DNA of 64,000 nt from Balaenoptera acutorostrata (lineage: Eukaryota > Chordata > Mammalia > Artiodactyla > Balaenopteridae), in the NCBI RefSeq assembly GCF_949987535.1, contig NC_080075.1:5068606-5132605 (forward strand), written 5' to 3'. Of this stretch, positions 1 to 11,240 are shown piece after piece. A program made the translations under genes and the position numbers. The notes below the pieces were generated by a model. It made no database searches. It was given only the letters and a program-made list of their open reading frames with translations, and was not told where the DNA came from. The number at the start of each line of letters is the position of its first letter. Position 1 is the stretch's first letter.

Positions 1-2575
1 TTAATTCTTTAAATGATGAAAAACTAGCAAAACCATTTAAAAGAGTGAAGTTAAGCTCGTGCCTCTGGAACGTGGCCACGGAGAGACAGAATCAGACAAG
101 CTGTTAAGAAAAATGCTGGGCTGGGCTGCAGAGCACACTGCCGTCTCCCCTTTTGCCTTAAGCTCGTTCACCTCTGATAGCATTTCCGTCTGAGACTGGA
201 AATAGCTCACATTTCAACCTCAGTTTGACTCCTTTCTGGAGTTTCTCTCACTGCACTTTCTGGTTTCATCAAGAGAGGTCACTGTGGCACTACTACTAAT
301 AACCGTCTCTTCAGCTCCCAAAACAATAGAAAAGTGCAGTCAATCAGTCAGTCAACAACCATGTATTGGATGGAATGAGGCACTATGGCCAGGCAGTAGG
401 GGTAAAGAGGTGGGTAAAGGATGTGGTCTGGATCGCATGGGAATGTCAGGAAGGAGGAAAAGAGGATACAGTTAAACAGGCTAAACCAGTGAATTTGGAC
501 CAGATCGCTAGCAAAAACACAAATATCCTCTTTGCCTTTGGTAGGCATTGTGTTTAACAGCTTTATGTAACATCTCAAACAGGAAGCACTACTTCTTAAA
601 AGATTTGATTAAGTCACATCATTTTAATCCTGTCTATATTTCAAAATACCTTGGAGGCATTTCTTCAAAACAAGCAAGTAAACAGACCAAATAATCCTCA
701 TGAATCTCTTCGAGAAATAAACTCATATGTTATTATCCATCTTTTATGAATGGAGGTCCCTACATCAGGGAACAGTCAACCCATATCCGTTATCCATGCC
801 CCGCCCCCCACCCCGAGTGCTGAGGGGTTCTCAACCTTGGTTGAGGGTCTTTTAGAAGTCCCCAGGCCAGTTACATCAGAACCATGGGGGTGGGGGTGGG
901 GGCATTAGTATCTTTTACAGCCCCCGGGAGAGTCCAGTGCACAGCCGGGGTGGACAGCTTCTGCCCAAGGATGCCTTCAGCTGTGGTCATCAAATTGTGT
1001 TGTCATCCAACACTGAAAATGAGATTTTATAAATGGTTTAAGAAAAAGCCCACTTCACAGAAATGGAGGAAATGGTGGGGTTGTGAGCTGGTACCCTTTC
1101 AAAGGCTGCCAACCGCTCTCTGTGGGTCACGTGGAATGAGATTTATGTCAGTAGAGGAGAAGCTGTTTTTTCTGGGTGGTTAAGTACTTTTGCCTGGTTA
1201 AATAAGCAAACAAATATGGGGTAGGGAAAAGAGGGAAAGGCGCCGATTTTGATTGGCTTTGTGTCACTAGACAAGAGGGTTCCCTTTCCCTTCGTTTGGT
1301 CTCAAACAGAAACTAGGCCTCCTGCCTCTGCCCTTGCTCTGTAATTGATTACAAAGAGACCTTTCTACCCAGCATATTCACTGGTTCTCATCCCAACAGG
1401 GAAAGGTACACAACTTTATTTTTACTTCTTCCTTAAGTGAAATGACAACTCTTTTCATTAACATGAGCTCTGAGCTATGTGAACACGAAGTGCATGAAGA
1501 GAATCGGTTTTAGTTAAAAAGGTTGTGTGAAAATGTAGTTTAGTGATATCTGTGGAGATTATTTTTAATGCATAAAAATTGCTAAAATATTTTCCACTAC
1601 ATTATGGACAAAGTATGGGAAAGTAAAGAAAAGAGTAAGTTGATTGAAAATTGTTCAACTTCGTTTATAGTAGAAGACCTCAAATGAAAGCAATAATGAA
1701 GTTACAGTATGAAATTATTTAAAAAATTATAGTGTGTAGTACTGGTAAAGATGTAAATGGAACTGGTATATCTGTCCATTGCTGGAGACCACATAAAGTG
1801 GCAGAAAACATTTGAAAAATAATTTGAAAATACTTTTTTAAGAGCTTTAAACATTCATATCTTAAGTAATAGCAACCAAGTAATATTAATATAATACATG
1901 ATATACGTAATATTATGTTTAAACATTATGAAAGAAAACTAAATGTTTAAAAATTACAGAACCATATGTAAATGCAGAGGAGACCCACAAAAACAGTACC
2001 TTTTCTTAAAATAAAAATCAGAAAATAGAACAAGAGTATACATTTTTTTAAATGTTCACAAATAAAAATATTTGGAAAATAAATCAATATAAATATCTAA
2101 CAATACATTATATAAGTAATTATAAATCTACATACAAGGTATTATTGATATGCTGAATATGTTAAAGCCATTAGTTTCATAATTTAAAAATTACCTGTGA
2201 AGCAACATAAAAAATGGTCATGCCATTCATATATATGATCACGAATGAGTCCACTCCAAGCTCAAGGTACAAAGATGAGTTGCTTAAGATCTGGATAAGG
2301 ATGAGAAAAATCAAGTGGCATGCACTCTTTGCTATAACAGAGGTGATCATTATTACAGGACTTGAGATGGAAAGACAATCATTTATATTGCGGGATTTAG
2401 TAAGGCTTTAGAATGAAGAAGGGAGCATCTGAAATAAAACTGAAAAGGACAGTACCAGAAAGCAGATATTTGTGTAGAGTAGGTTAACCACCTATAGAAT
2501 GCCGATCAAGCAGAGGGAGAAATACACGAATGCAGAAGGCATGGTGGGGAAGTGAAAATAAATCATTTTGTTGAG
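1..2575. other. Gene-free flank downstream of SLC9A4
   Basis: I see no coding potential: the open frames are short, lack recognisable motifs and stop often. About 825-940 resembles an old MER5A-type hAT remnant ('ggttctcaaccttggttgag'). About 1500-2200 is strongly AT-rich and may be a very decayed L1, but I cannot align it with confidence. Nothing else is recognised. Confidence 0.55.
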
Positions 2576-2905
2576 AAAAAAATTCATACCTTTGGGCTTC
2601 CCTGGTGGCACAGTGGTTGAGAATCTGCCTGCCAATGCAGGGGACACGGGTTCGAGCCCTGGTCTGGGAGGATCCCACATGCCGCGGAGCAACTAGGCTG
2701 GTGAGCCACAGCTACTGAGCCTGCGCGTCTGGAGCCTGTGCTCCGCAACAAGAGAGGTCGCGACAGTGAGAGGCCCGCGCACCGCGATGAAGAGTGGCCC
2801 CCGCTTGCCGCAACTAGAGAAAGCCCTCGCACAGAAACGAAGACCCAACACAGCCATAAATAAATTAATTAATTAATTAATTAATTTTAAAAAAATTCAT
2901 ACCTT
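2576..2905 (+). mobile_element. CHR-2-type tRNA-derived SINE with 17-bp target site duplication
   Basis: The body (2593-2888) starts 'gggcttccctggtgg', carries the internal promoter B-box-like 'gggttcgagccc', continues through the CHR body and ends in an (aatt)n tail. It is bracketed by a perfect 17-bp direct repeat, 'aaaaaaattcatacctt', at 2576-2592 and 2889-2905, so both ends are exact. Such elements are transcribed by RNA polymerase III and mobilised by L1 machinery. The minus-strand open frames here are only SINE translation. Confidence 0.93.
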
Positions 2906-2909
2906 CTTA

Positions 2910-3100
2910 CCCAGTAATTCATTCATTCAATCAGCCAACATCTATTGAGAAGCTACTTAGACCAGACACTTGCTGGTGTACGTTATAGTGGTGAGGAACA
3001 CACCATCCCTGCATTCTGGGGGCACATATTCCAAAGCATAAGACAGAAAAGAAGTGTTAGATTAATATATGTGCAACGCACTGGTATGGGGTGGCTATAA
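2910..3100 (-). repeat. L2-like 3' end remnant
   Basis: The stretch 'attcattcattcaatcagcc', followed by an ageing 'tattgagaagctactta' and a 'catccctgcattctggggg' block, matches the order of the LINE2 3' end read in reverse. It is diverged and its edges are approximate. Confidence 0.5.
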
Positions 3101-3419
3101 TTCCGAATAGTTATTATTAGATTTACTGACAATAATAACCTTATGAAGTGGAAATTCTGTGTCAGGCCTCTGTAGTTTGGCAAAGGGGTAACAATGTAGA
3201 CATCAACACCCAAACTAAAATTGCACTCTTATAAGTAAATTTCTAACCAGAGGGTAAGGGCCAGCAGGAAGAGGGGATTACAACATTTTTTGAATGTGCG
3301 TGTAAGCCAATAGTCTTTCACTCATGAGACTTTCTCCCCCTCCCATTTCTGTCCTTTAGGATTCTACCTGGGTTTTGAGATTTAGTATAAAATCCCACCT
3401 TCCTTATTTAAGAAAAGCC

Positions 3420-3660
3420 ATTTTGTTTAGTGAAGAAATAGTTGCTTGGTACTTATTCTATGTTGGACATCCTCTTAGGCCCTGGGGACACAGTCAAGAA
3501 AGTCTTGCTCTCTGTCCTCAAAGAGCATGGGGTCTCGTGGAGGAGACCAAGGATGGGGTGATCAGTGCAGACAGGAGCGCACTCCAAAATCAGATGGGGG
3601 AATCAGGGCCAGCTTCCTGAGGGAGGTGTGATTTAAGCAGGGTTTTGAAGGGTTAGTAAG
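3420..3660 (-). repeat. L2-like remnant
   Basis: 'cctggggacacagtcaagaa' and 'gtcctcaaagagcatggggt' are in the order expected for the 3' part of LINE2 in reverse. The tail 'ttaagcagggttttgaaggg' also fits. Boundaries are approximate. Confidence 0.5.
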
Positions 3661-3754
3661 AGTTAGTCAAGTTAAGAGAAAGTGTGGAATGGTAGAAAAT
3701 ATTAAATAAAGAAGGATACAGTGACAATAAAGATCTTATTATTTATTAAGCTCT

Positions 3755-3890
3755 TATACTGGTTGTCATACATTTTATGTGCATTCATCAAATTTTAGAA
3801 TAACCTTATGAAGTAGGTATTACTACTGTCAACATCATTTCTATGTTATAGACAAAGATACTGAGGCACAAAGCTATGAAGAAGTGTGCC
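3755..3890 (-). repeat. MIR SINE remnant
   Basis: The core reads 'aataaccttatgaagtaggt' followed by 'agatactgaggcacaaagct', the reverse-strand MIR core block in its usual order. It is old and diverged. Confidence 0.6.
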
Positions 3891-4809
3891 TCTAGATCCT
3901 GATTTTTATCACTAGAGACTAAGTAGATGATTCTACCTCTCACAGTGTTGGGTCCTTCTCCCCAACTACAGCACATGCTATTGGCTGTGCCACGCCTGGT
4001 TATTTTCTGTTCATGAATGTGTTTGATCTCCCATCTATGCTGGATGTTCCAGAGAGCTGCACACCGCGCTTCTTGTTATAACATTGACATTTACTTTACA
4101 GGAGAGCTGAGGCTTCATTCCACCTGTTCGTTGAAGAAGAAATGTCTGTTTTCAGCAAACCAGTGATTTTTTTTTAAAAGTAAAGAAGAAAGAAATCCTC
4201 TTGGGAGAGATGATACAGGTCTCTCTCGAATGTTAGAGAAGAGTGTGAACATACTTAATTTTCCTTAAGTATTTCTTCATGTTTGCAACATGCATAAATG
4301 TCTCCAGAATGTTCTTAAAATCTTGTACACGATTTATTTGCTGATAATAAGTTGTCTATATTTAATCCATCATTTGTCGGGTAATACATTTATCTTCCTG
4401 AAACCATCTTTCTCAAACTGTGATAGGACGTTTTCTTTAGGCATCAAGGCCAGGTGGTGTTACTCTTACCCATATGTTTTTTCCGTGATTCTGAAGTAAG
4501 AGGCTAGCACTCCATGGTCCCCATGGTACCAACCGGTTCTGCCCTTCTGAGTCTGGGGTCTTGCTGGGGAATTTTTGACTTTCCAGATGAACAGGTGCTA
4601 AACTATTTATTCTGCTTCCTATGAAAACTTCTGTACCATTTTAATCTTATAAGGTCCAGGTCCAGGGATTCGATGTGTGGTGCACGGAGCTTGGTCGCCG
4701 AGGGGAATGGGCAAGCGGAGAAGGAAGGGCTGTGGGAGTCCCACACACAGCGAAGGCCAGGATAAAGGGTGGGATCCATGGCCCTGCAGGTTAATGCCAC
4801 CCTCTGATT

Positions 4810-4976
4810 TACCCAAGAGAGGACACTGTGTGTATTTCTCAAAATGCAGATGCCTGGGCCCCAGCACAGACCTAATGGGTCATTTCAGGGGAGATGGGAG
4901 GGAGAGTGTGCAGATACCTGTGCTTTGAGCACATTCCCCAGGTGACTCTCAGGCACAATAAAGTTTGAGAATCATT
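4810..4976 (+). repeat. MER5A-like hAT DNA transposon remnant
   Basis: 'aaaatgcagatgcctgggcc', then 'ccccaggtgactctcaggca' and the end 'aaagtttgagaatcatta' match the layout of the small non-autonomous hAT element MER5A. There is no coding capacity. Confidence 0.6.
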
Positions 4977-5405
4977 AAGATAAAATGTTGGTATGACAAG
5001 CGTTATTTTTACATGTAATTACCCTTGTTCTTAAGAAAATATTTCCTGTGTCCAAAGTCCAGAAAATAACCTTTAAACTTTCAACTTGTCCAATTGCCTC
5101 TATTGAAAGACCTCCCCCGAAAAAAGGCAGTTTAAAATTGTGTGGCAAAAACAATTTTCTTTTCTTTTCTTTTCATATTTTCATATTCTTTTCAACTAAG
5201 CTTAAAGAGACACTCAGAAGTGCTTTCTAGTTTTTATTGCAATAAATTGGGCTTAAAGTGGTTACTTCAAGTCAGTTAGTTCAAATGATCTGATTCAGAT
5301 CACTGCTTTGGTTTGGATTGGTACCCAGATCTGAGCATATCACATTTCTTTTTAAGAAGCTGTTTTTAGAGGGAGAAGGAAGTCCCTTTTTCCCTCAAAA
5401 CCCCC

Positions 5406-5548
5406 TTTCAACCATTTTTTTTTTTTTAGCCACACCACGCGGCACGCAGGATCTTAGTTCCCTGACCAGGGTTCGAACCTGTGCCCCCTGAATTGGGAAC
5501 GTGGAGTCTTAACCACTGGACTGCCAGGGATGTCCCTGTTTTCAACCA
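5406..5548 (-). mobile_element. Short CHR-type SINE, minus strand, with target duplication
   Basis: Read on the minus strand it runs from the head near 5537 ('gggacatccctggcagtcc') through 'gggttcgaacc'-type B-box sequence to a poly-A tail, seen as T's on the plus strand at 5415-5426. The direct repeat 'tttcaacca' lies at 5406-5414 and 5540-5548. This is the short CHR form ending shortly after 'aagatcct'. Confidence 0.88.
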
Positions 5549-6856
5549 CTTTGATGCCTGAAATTCATTTTTTCTCAAGCGGGGCTCAAATGCTAGGGCT
5601 CTGAGACATCTAACACACCAAAATGGAAGGTGCACATTCAGAGCCTTCCTGAGAAGGGAATCTTTAGATAAAGTGAAGGGGGCAGGGTGAAGCCCAGAGG
5701 AGGGGGGAACTTGCACAGCAACAACAGGCTGGACTGCTTTAGACAAAATTGCCCCCTTTATTTTCCCGGGGGCCAGCCCTGCTGGTTTCCACTTCTTTTC
5801 CCCCAAAGGGAAGGGACCAGCCATCTGAAGGTGATGTCTGGGACTACCAGAAGCACAGCTACTGGAGCTAAAGGAACCACTAACTCCAAGTCTGGCCCCT
5901 GGTCTGAAAGGAACAGAGGAAAGATTGTTTCCCTTTACCCAAATAATAGATCAAACTGGGGAGAACTGATTAATCCATGAAAGCCTTTCAGCCAGACTAT
6001 ATTTGCCATCCAGAAAAAGAAAGGCATTCTCTTTTAGCTCCTCTGGGCCTCCTCCCCAGGCTGAGCTAATTAAGGGTCACTTCAGGATCTTCTGAGTTTT
6101 CTTTGGTGGCTTCAGAGGCGAAAGATAGGAGGCGGCTTTGAACAAACAGGAACCCCACCCATAAAGCCAATCTCAAATTTCAACCTCAGTTCTTCTGCCA
6201 GCTAAAGCATCCACATAGAGAAGGGAGTGGGCCATTATGCAGGGAATTCACCCTTAGGGAAAGACAAAACCCCAGCAAGCACAAAATAACAAAAGGTAAT
6301 CTCAGAAACACACGCGAAACCTTAATCCCTTATCATTGAAGATAACAAGACCAAACATTGGGTCCCTCTGGTGGAAGGGTACAGCACGTACTTAAGCATA
6401 CGAGTTGGTGTTCTCCAAATTAAAATCAGAGGTCCTCTGAAGCCTCTTGAAAACTTTCCAGTGTTTCCCAAAGCCTCCTCTGGTTCTCTTCAGCTTAGAG
6501 CTGGCAGTGGTGACCCCTGGTAACTCTTCGTGGTCTTGGGGTGTCACCGGGTGATTCTGTCCTCAGCTCCACACTGCCATCCTTAAGCCTGAAGGCATTT
6601 CCTAGTAGGATTTGAAGAACAGCCAAATGGAAAGGCAAACAGGCAGAAAGCATAGCAAGAGATTAGTTCATATTAAATATGTGTGTTTTGGTGCCCTGCA
6701 GGGCAGTATTGTACATGCAAAAGCTATTTGGAGGTTTACTTTGCTTTTAAAAAGTTGATAATAAATTTACTAAAGTTACACATTTCAAATTCAAACAGTT
6801 ATTTCTCTAAACATTTAAGGTTGGCCCTCATCTGACGAATCAAACTTATAATTGTT
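5549..6856. other. Unique-looking intergenic sequence without a gene
   Basis: No repeat head or tail and no exon-like open frame with splice sites was recognised. Short open frames (for example 5687-5980 on the plus strand) have no family resemblance I can see. The stretch could hold regulatory sequence, but the sequence alone does not show it. Confidence 0.4.
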
Positions 6857-7184
6857 GAGAAATTTCAATCCTTTTTTTTTTTTTTTTAAACCCATTAGAT
6901 TTTTTTTTTTTAATTTTATTTATTTTTGGCTGCGTTGGGTCTTTGTTGCTGCGTGCGGGCTTTCCCTAGTTGTGGTGAGCGGGCTTCTCATTGCGGTAGC
7001 TTCTGTTGTTGCGGAGCACGGGCTCTAGGCGCGTGGGCTTCAGTAGTTGTGGCGCACGGGCTTAGTTGCTCCGCGGCACGTGAGATCTTTCCGGACCAGG
7101 GCTCGAACCCGTGTCCCCTAGCATTGGCAGACGGATTCTTAACCACTGAGCCACCAGGGAAGTCCGAGAAACTTCAATCCTTTT
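6857..7184 (-). mobile_element. CHR-2-type SINE, minus strand, 19-bp target duplication
   Basis: The body (6876-7165) has its head at 7165 ('ggacttccctggtggctcag' on the minus strand) and its A-rich tail at the low-coordinate end. The flanking repeat 'gagaaatttcaatcctttt' (6857-6875) recurs at 7166-7184 with one change. This is a full-length body. Confidence 0.93.
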
Positions 7185-7526
7185 AAACTTTCCATTGCTA
7201 TTTGTAGTCTTGCTAAGATGCCTATTTAAAAATCATGGGACTGTTTCAAGTGCTTAAGTATTCATTTTATATTGGAATTTAAGGCCAGTCTGTTGTCTCT
7301 ATCAATTCAAAATCCCAAACCATGCAAATATATAGTCGCAAACGTGCACCGTTTCCTTAATTCAAGATATCAATATCACAGATTAGATCTCACAAATATT
7401 TTCTATATTTAGTGTTAAGCTTTCCCACCACTGGAAGATATTTATCCATTAAGGAAAAAATTATGGCATTTCACACAATTTGGGGGTCACTTTCTTATAC
7501 AATTTTAGGGGGTGACTTCTCAACTT

Positions 7527-7879
7527 GGCGAGTTTCTTTTTTTTTTTAATTATTTGCTTTTTATTAATTTAATTTTTAAAATTTATTTATTTATTTTATT
7601 TATGGCTGTGTTGGGTCTTCATTTCTGTGCGAGGGCTTTCTCTAGTTGCGGCAAGCGGGGGCCACTCTTCATCGCGGTGCGCGGACCTCTCACTGTCGCG
7701 GCCTCTCTTGTTGCGGAGCACAGGCTCCAGACGCGCAGGCTCAGTAGTTGTGGTGCGCAGGATTAGTTGCTCCGCGGCATGTGGGATCTTCCCAGACCAC
7801 GGCTCGAACCCGTGACCCCTGCATTGGCAGGCGGATTCTCAACCGCTGCGCCACCAGGGAAGCCCCAGGCGAGTTTCTT
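7527..7879 (-). mobile_element. CHR-2-type SINE, minus strand, 12-bp target duplication
   Basis: The body occupies 7539-7867, with the head at 7866 and an AT-rich tail at 7539-7600. The perfect repeat 'ggcgagtttctt' lies at 7527-7538 and 7868-7879. It sits only about 340 bp from the preceding SINE and in the same orientation, but has its own target duplication, so the two are independent insertions. Confidence 0.93.
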
Positions 7880-8400
7880 AATGACCAGAGATTTCATTCA
7901 GGACATGACCGATCCTTGTCCTTGATGCTGATGGATTATACCTGACCCTACATGTGGTAGCTGGGTCCATGAACCCAATATTCAGAGGAAGTAATCAGAT
8001 AGTCCCAGACTTACAGTTAATTGTATAAGGACTAACTATTTGGGAAGGACCCTCAGAAGTTGCACCATAATGCAAAGTTTTAATTGGATCTTAAGATACG
8101 TAATATTTTTTCATTTAACCCTGAAGCTCTTTAGACCTGATGGAATCTCCATTTTTTTTCAAATGCTTCCTCTCTCTTACTGATATCAAATAATACCTGC
8201 TTGAATTTTGACTCTCCTCTCATGACTCGTTTGAATACTTGATCCCAGTTTTCACAGTCGTTCTGTTAACATTGAGATCAAGTTGAGAGCAGCGTTGAGA
8301 GCCTGGCTGCAGAGCTATTTCAGGCTCATTCACTGGAACACATGTGGACGACAAACTAGAGGGCTCCTTTGCTAAGAGATGAACAAATTTTCCATGCCAT

Positions 8401-8485
8401 CTTTTTTTTTTTTGAAGTATAGCTGATTTACAATGTTGTGTTAGTTTCAGGTGTACAGCAAAGTGCTTCAGGTATACATAAACAG
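8401..8485 (-). mobile_element. L1 3' end fragment (left part), split by a DNA transposon
   Basis: T-run at 8403-8413, then 'gatttacaatgttgtgttag' and 'caggtgtacagcaaagtg', the 3' end of cetartiodactyl L1 read in reverse. It breaks off at about 8485. A plausible continuation ('tattctttttcagatt') resumes at 9032, after the interposed element. Confidence 0.8.
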
Positions 8486-9010
8486 TAAGTCTCCCACATA
8501 CGAAACTTCAAATTGTGAACTTTCAAAGATGTGAATGACCTACTACCCAGACATCATTGGATTGTTTTTTCAAGAGGGTAGATAGACTTGAATCCGGCAA
8601 GGAACCAGGACCTGTGCCATCAATGTCAGGTGTGAGTGAAATTGCAGCTTGCCCTCCGTCTCCTATTGCTGACAATCCTTCAGCTCTACCATCTCCCACC
8701 TCCTCTCCCTCCTCCAGTCAGTAACTCTTCTTGCCTGTTCCCTCGATGCCAGCCCCTGGATGCCAGCTGTTGTACTGTACTACTGTACTTTTCAAGGCAC
8801 TGTACTGTGAGATTAAAAATGTTTTCTTTATTTTTTGTGTTTGTTTTTTATGTATTATTTGTGTGAAAAGTATTATAAACCTATTATAGTACAGTACTAT
8901 ATAGCCAATTGTGTTAGTTGGGTACCTAGGCTAACTTTGTTGGACTTATGAACAAATTGGACTTACGGACGTGCTCTCGGAATGGAACATGTTCGTATGT
9001 AAGGAACTTG
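8486..9010. mobile_element. Terminal-inverted-repeat DNA transposon remnant, probably Tigger-like
   Basis: The left end 'aagtctcccacatacgaa' (from 8487) and the reverse complement of the right end, 'aagttccttacatacgaa' (up to 9009), are inverted copies of each other with a few changes. This is the mark of a cut-and-paste transposon. The interior contains palindromic 'gtactgtac'-type blocks and no intact transposase. Assignment to Tigger (pogo/Tc1-mariner) is from general resemblance only. Confidence 0.6.
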
Positions 9011-9033
9011 TGTGTGTGTGTGTGTGTGTGTGT
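9009..9033. repeat. (TG)n microsatellite
   Basis: About twelve uninterrupted TG units, directly at the right end of the transposon-like element and before the resuming L1 sequence. Confidence 0.95.
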
Positions 9034-9070
9034 ATTCTTTTTCAGATTATTTTCCACTATAGGGTCCAGG
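9032..9070 (-). mobile_element. L1 3' end fragment (right part)
   Basis: 'tattctttttcagattattt' followed by 'tccactatagg' matches the next block of the same L1 3' region seen at 8401-8485. The alignment fades after about 9065. Confidence 0.6.
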
Positions 9071-9524
9071 TACAGACCCACACACACATACATAGTGATT
9101 TTTGATTTATCTATTCAAGTTCAGGTAGGTCAATGCGGAATCTGTATGGCTGGACTTACAAATTTAAAGCTACAGAGTTTCGGTAGCTGCGCCCAAACTG
9201 CAAGCACTGGAGATTTGTAGGTGTGAAAATGTTTTAGTGACAAGCAACTGCGTCTTTACATGTGATGGATGGAAGATAGCGAGCCAAGAAAAGCCAAGGT
9301 TTTCTGAGTTTGTTCAACAGAGGACTCCTTCCCTACCTCAGTATACCACAACTTTCACTGGAAGTGGTTCTATAATTCTCCTGGATAAAAGGGGTCAATT
9401 GCATTCTAGTTTAGATTAAAGTGTACTTTAAAAAATGACAGTGTGCTAGTTTATCAGTGTTATTGACAGGCCAAAGGAAGTTTGAAAGAGGTTCATATTT
9501 TGTTTGGAAATAATCATAGCAATT

Positions 9525-9725
9525 CACATGGATTGAGCAGTTACTATTGATGAATATCTTGAATGCTTTCCAAGAAGTGTATTAATTTCCCAACTCACAT
9601 GACCACTATCATCATTTTTGAGATGAGAAAAACAAAGATTACTTGCCCAACATCATAAAACCAATCAATATAAAAGCTTATATAAAAAACCAGGTATTCA
9701 GGCTCCAGAGCTACACTCTTAATTA
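9525..9725 (-). repeat. MIR SINE remnant
   Basis: Diverged reverse-strand MIR layout: 'tttttgagatgagaaaaaca', then 'acttgcccaacatcataaaa', then 'ggctccagagctacactctt'. Confidence 0.55.
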
Positions 9726-10594
9726 ACCACTGGTATCAACTCCCCCAAAATAAACACTTTGACGCCTCCTTTTCTTGGCATTTTCCCCCACATTTGATCT
9801 TTGCAATTCTTGTTTCATTCCCCACTCGGCATACTACTTTAAAATAAGCCCTAGCAGCCATGAGGTATATGTATTTGAGGAAGCTTTCATAAAATTCTAC
9901 CAAATGTCCTCTCCATTTGTATTCTACAAAGGTTGTGTGTAATTGGATTATTGGCAAAATACTGAGGCACAAGTGCTCTAAACATCACATTCATATCAAA
10001 AACACCAGTCTTGTTTTTTTCCAACCTCCTTTGACAAACATTTCCCCACCCTGTGCTCAACCTATTTTCCTTGTTACCAGTCTGTGCAGGGGTGAATTGC
10101 TACATTTTCTGAGTATGATTCCTTACCTCTCTTTCTGAGTCATATTTACCATTGTTATTTCTTGGTTTCCATATTGTCCTTCGTATGAGATGTCTAAGTT
10201 TCAGGGAAACTCATGCTCATTTCCTTATCTTATACCAAACCAAACACTCTTTCAGAAGACTTACAAAAGTCTTGTATTTAAGCAACACTGCTGAAGTAAG
10301 AACTTGGTATGCGTGACTCCTTTATCTGAGTCTGTTTAATGTAGAGGTGAAAATCATTTTGCTAAATGTGTTAGGTACCATACTAGGCTTTGAAGAAATA
10401 AAGATAAAGAAAAACCTGATAATTGCCCTCAAACAACTAATGAGTGATTCAGTGGCAGACTGGTTAATAGACCCCTGTGTGGGGTTAGAGAAAGGCTAGA
10501 GAAGAAAACCCAGTCTGACTTCCAGACTGAGACCCTATGACTGCAGAAACCACATCTCCATATATGATCAAACGAATTGGTCATTTGTAAAAAA
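9726..10594. other. No recognisable feature
   Basis: AT-rich intergenic sequence with only short chance open frames. I recognise no repeat or gene. Confidence 0.4.
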
Positions 10595-10790
10595 AAAAAA
10601 GTAGTTGAATGCCTACCATGTGGCAGACATTGTTTTAGGATCTTTAAGTGGCATTTGAAAAACTCTCCACAATCTTAGAAAGTAGATATTAACTATTATT
10701 ACCCCCATTTTATAGATAAGGAAAATGAGCCACAGAAAAGTAGAGTAACTTGCTCAGGGTCACCCTGCTGGAGGAGATGAAACCATATTT
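10595..10790 (-). repeat. MIR SINE remnant
   Basis: 'gcctaccatgtggcagacat', 'cattttatagataaggaaaa' and 'taacttgctcagggtcac' are the reverse-strand MIR core blocks in order. Confidence 0.7.
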
Positions 10791-11059
10791 TCAATTAAAA
10801 ATATTCTGACTACAGAATCTGTATTTTTATCACCAATATCACATGTTTTCACTAACTGGGTAGTCTCAGACAAGTTATTTTCCTAAAAGTAAAATGATAG
10901 TATTTGTTCTACTTCAAAAGAATAATTACCATTAATGGAGTAGCTGCTGTATTTCAAACACTAATTTTAGACTCTAGAAAAAACAATAGTAAACTTTGAA
11001 CTCATTGGTGTGCATCATAGCAGGCCATATATCAAGAAGCCTCGCTAGATGGTATTTAT

Positions 11060-11240
11060 TCATTTATTTCTTAAATCATTTAATAACTATTTCCTGAGTA
11101 TTTATTATGGTTTAGACTTTGTCCTAGCCAGGGCTAGAAGGTACATTCATGAACATGATACTCCTAGGACTCATGAAACTTACACTATAGACAGAAGAAA
11201 CAAACAATAATTACATAAATAAGCAAATAAATTAAGCCTA
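11060..11240 (-). repeat. L2 3' end remnant
   Basis: 'ttatttcttaaatcatttaa', then 'ccagggctagaaggtacatt', then 'catgaaacttacactataga' follow the order of the LINE2 3' end in reverse. Confidence 0.6.

Noticed and set aside
2593..2700. tRNA-like sequence with A- and B-box motifs
   Set aside because: It is the tRNA-derived head of a CHR SINE, with no complete cloverleaf and with a SINE body and target duplication.
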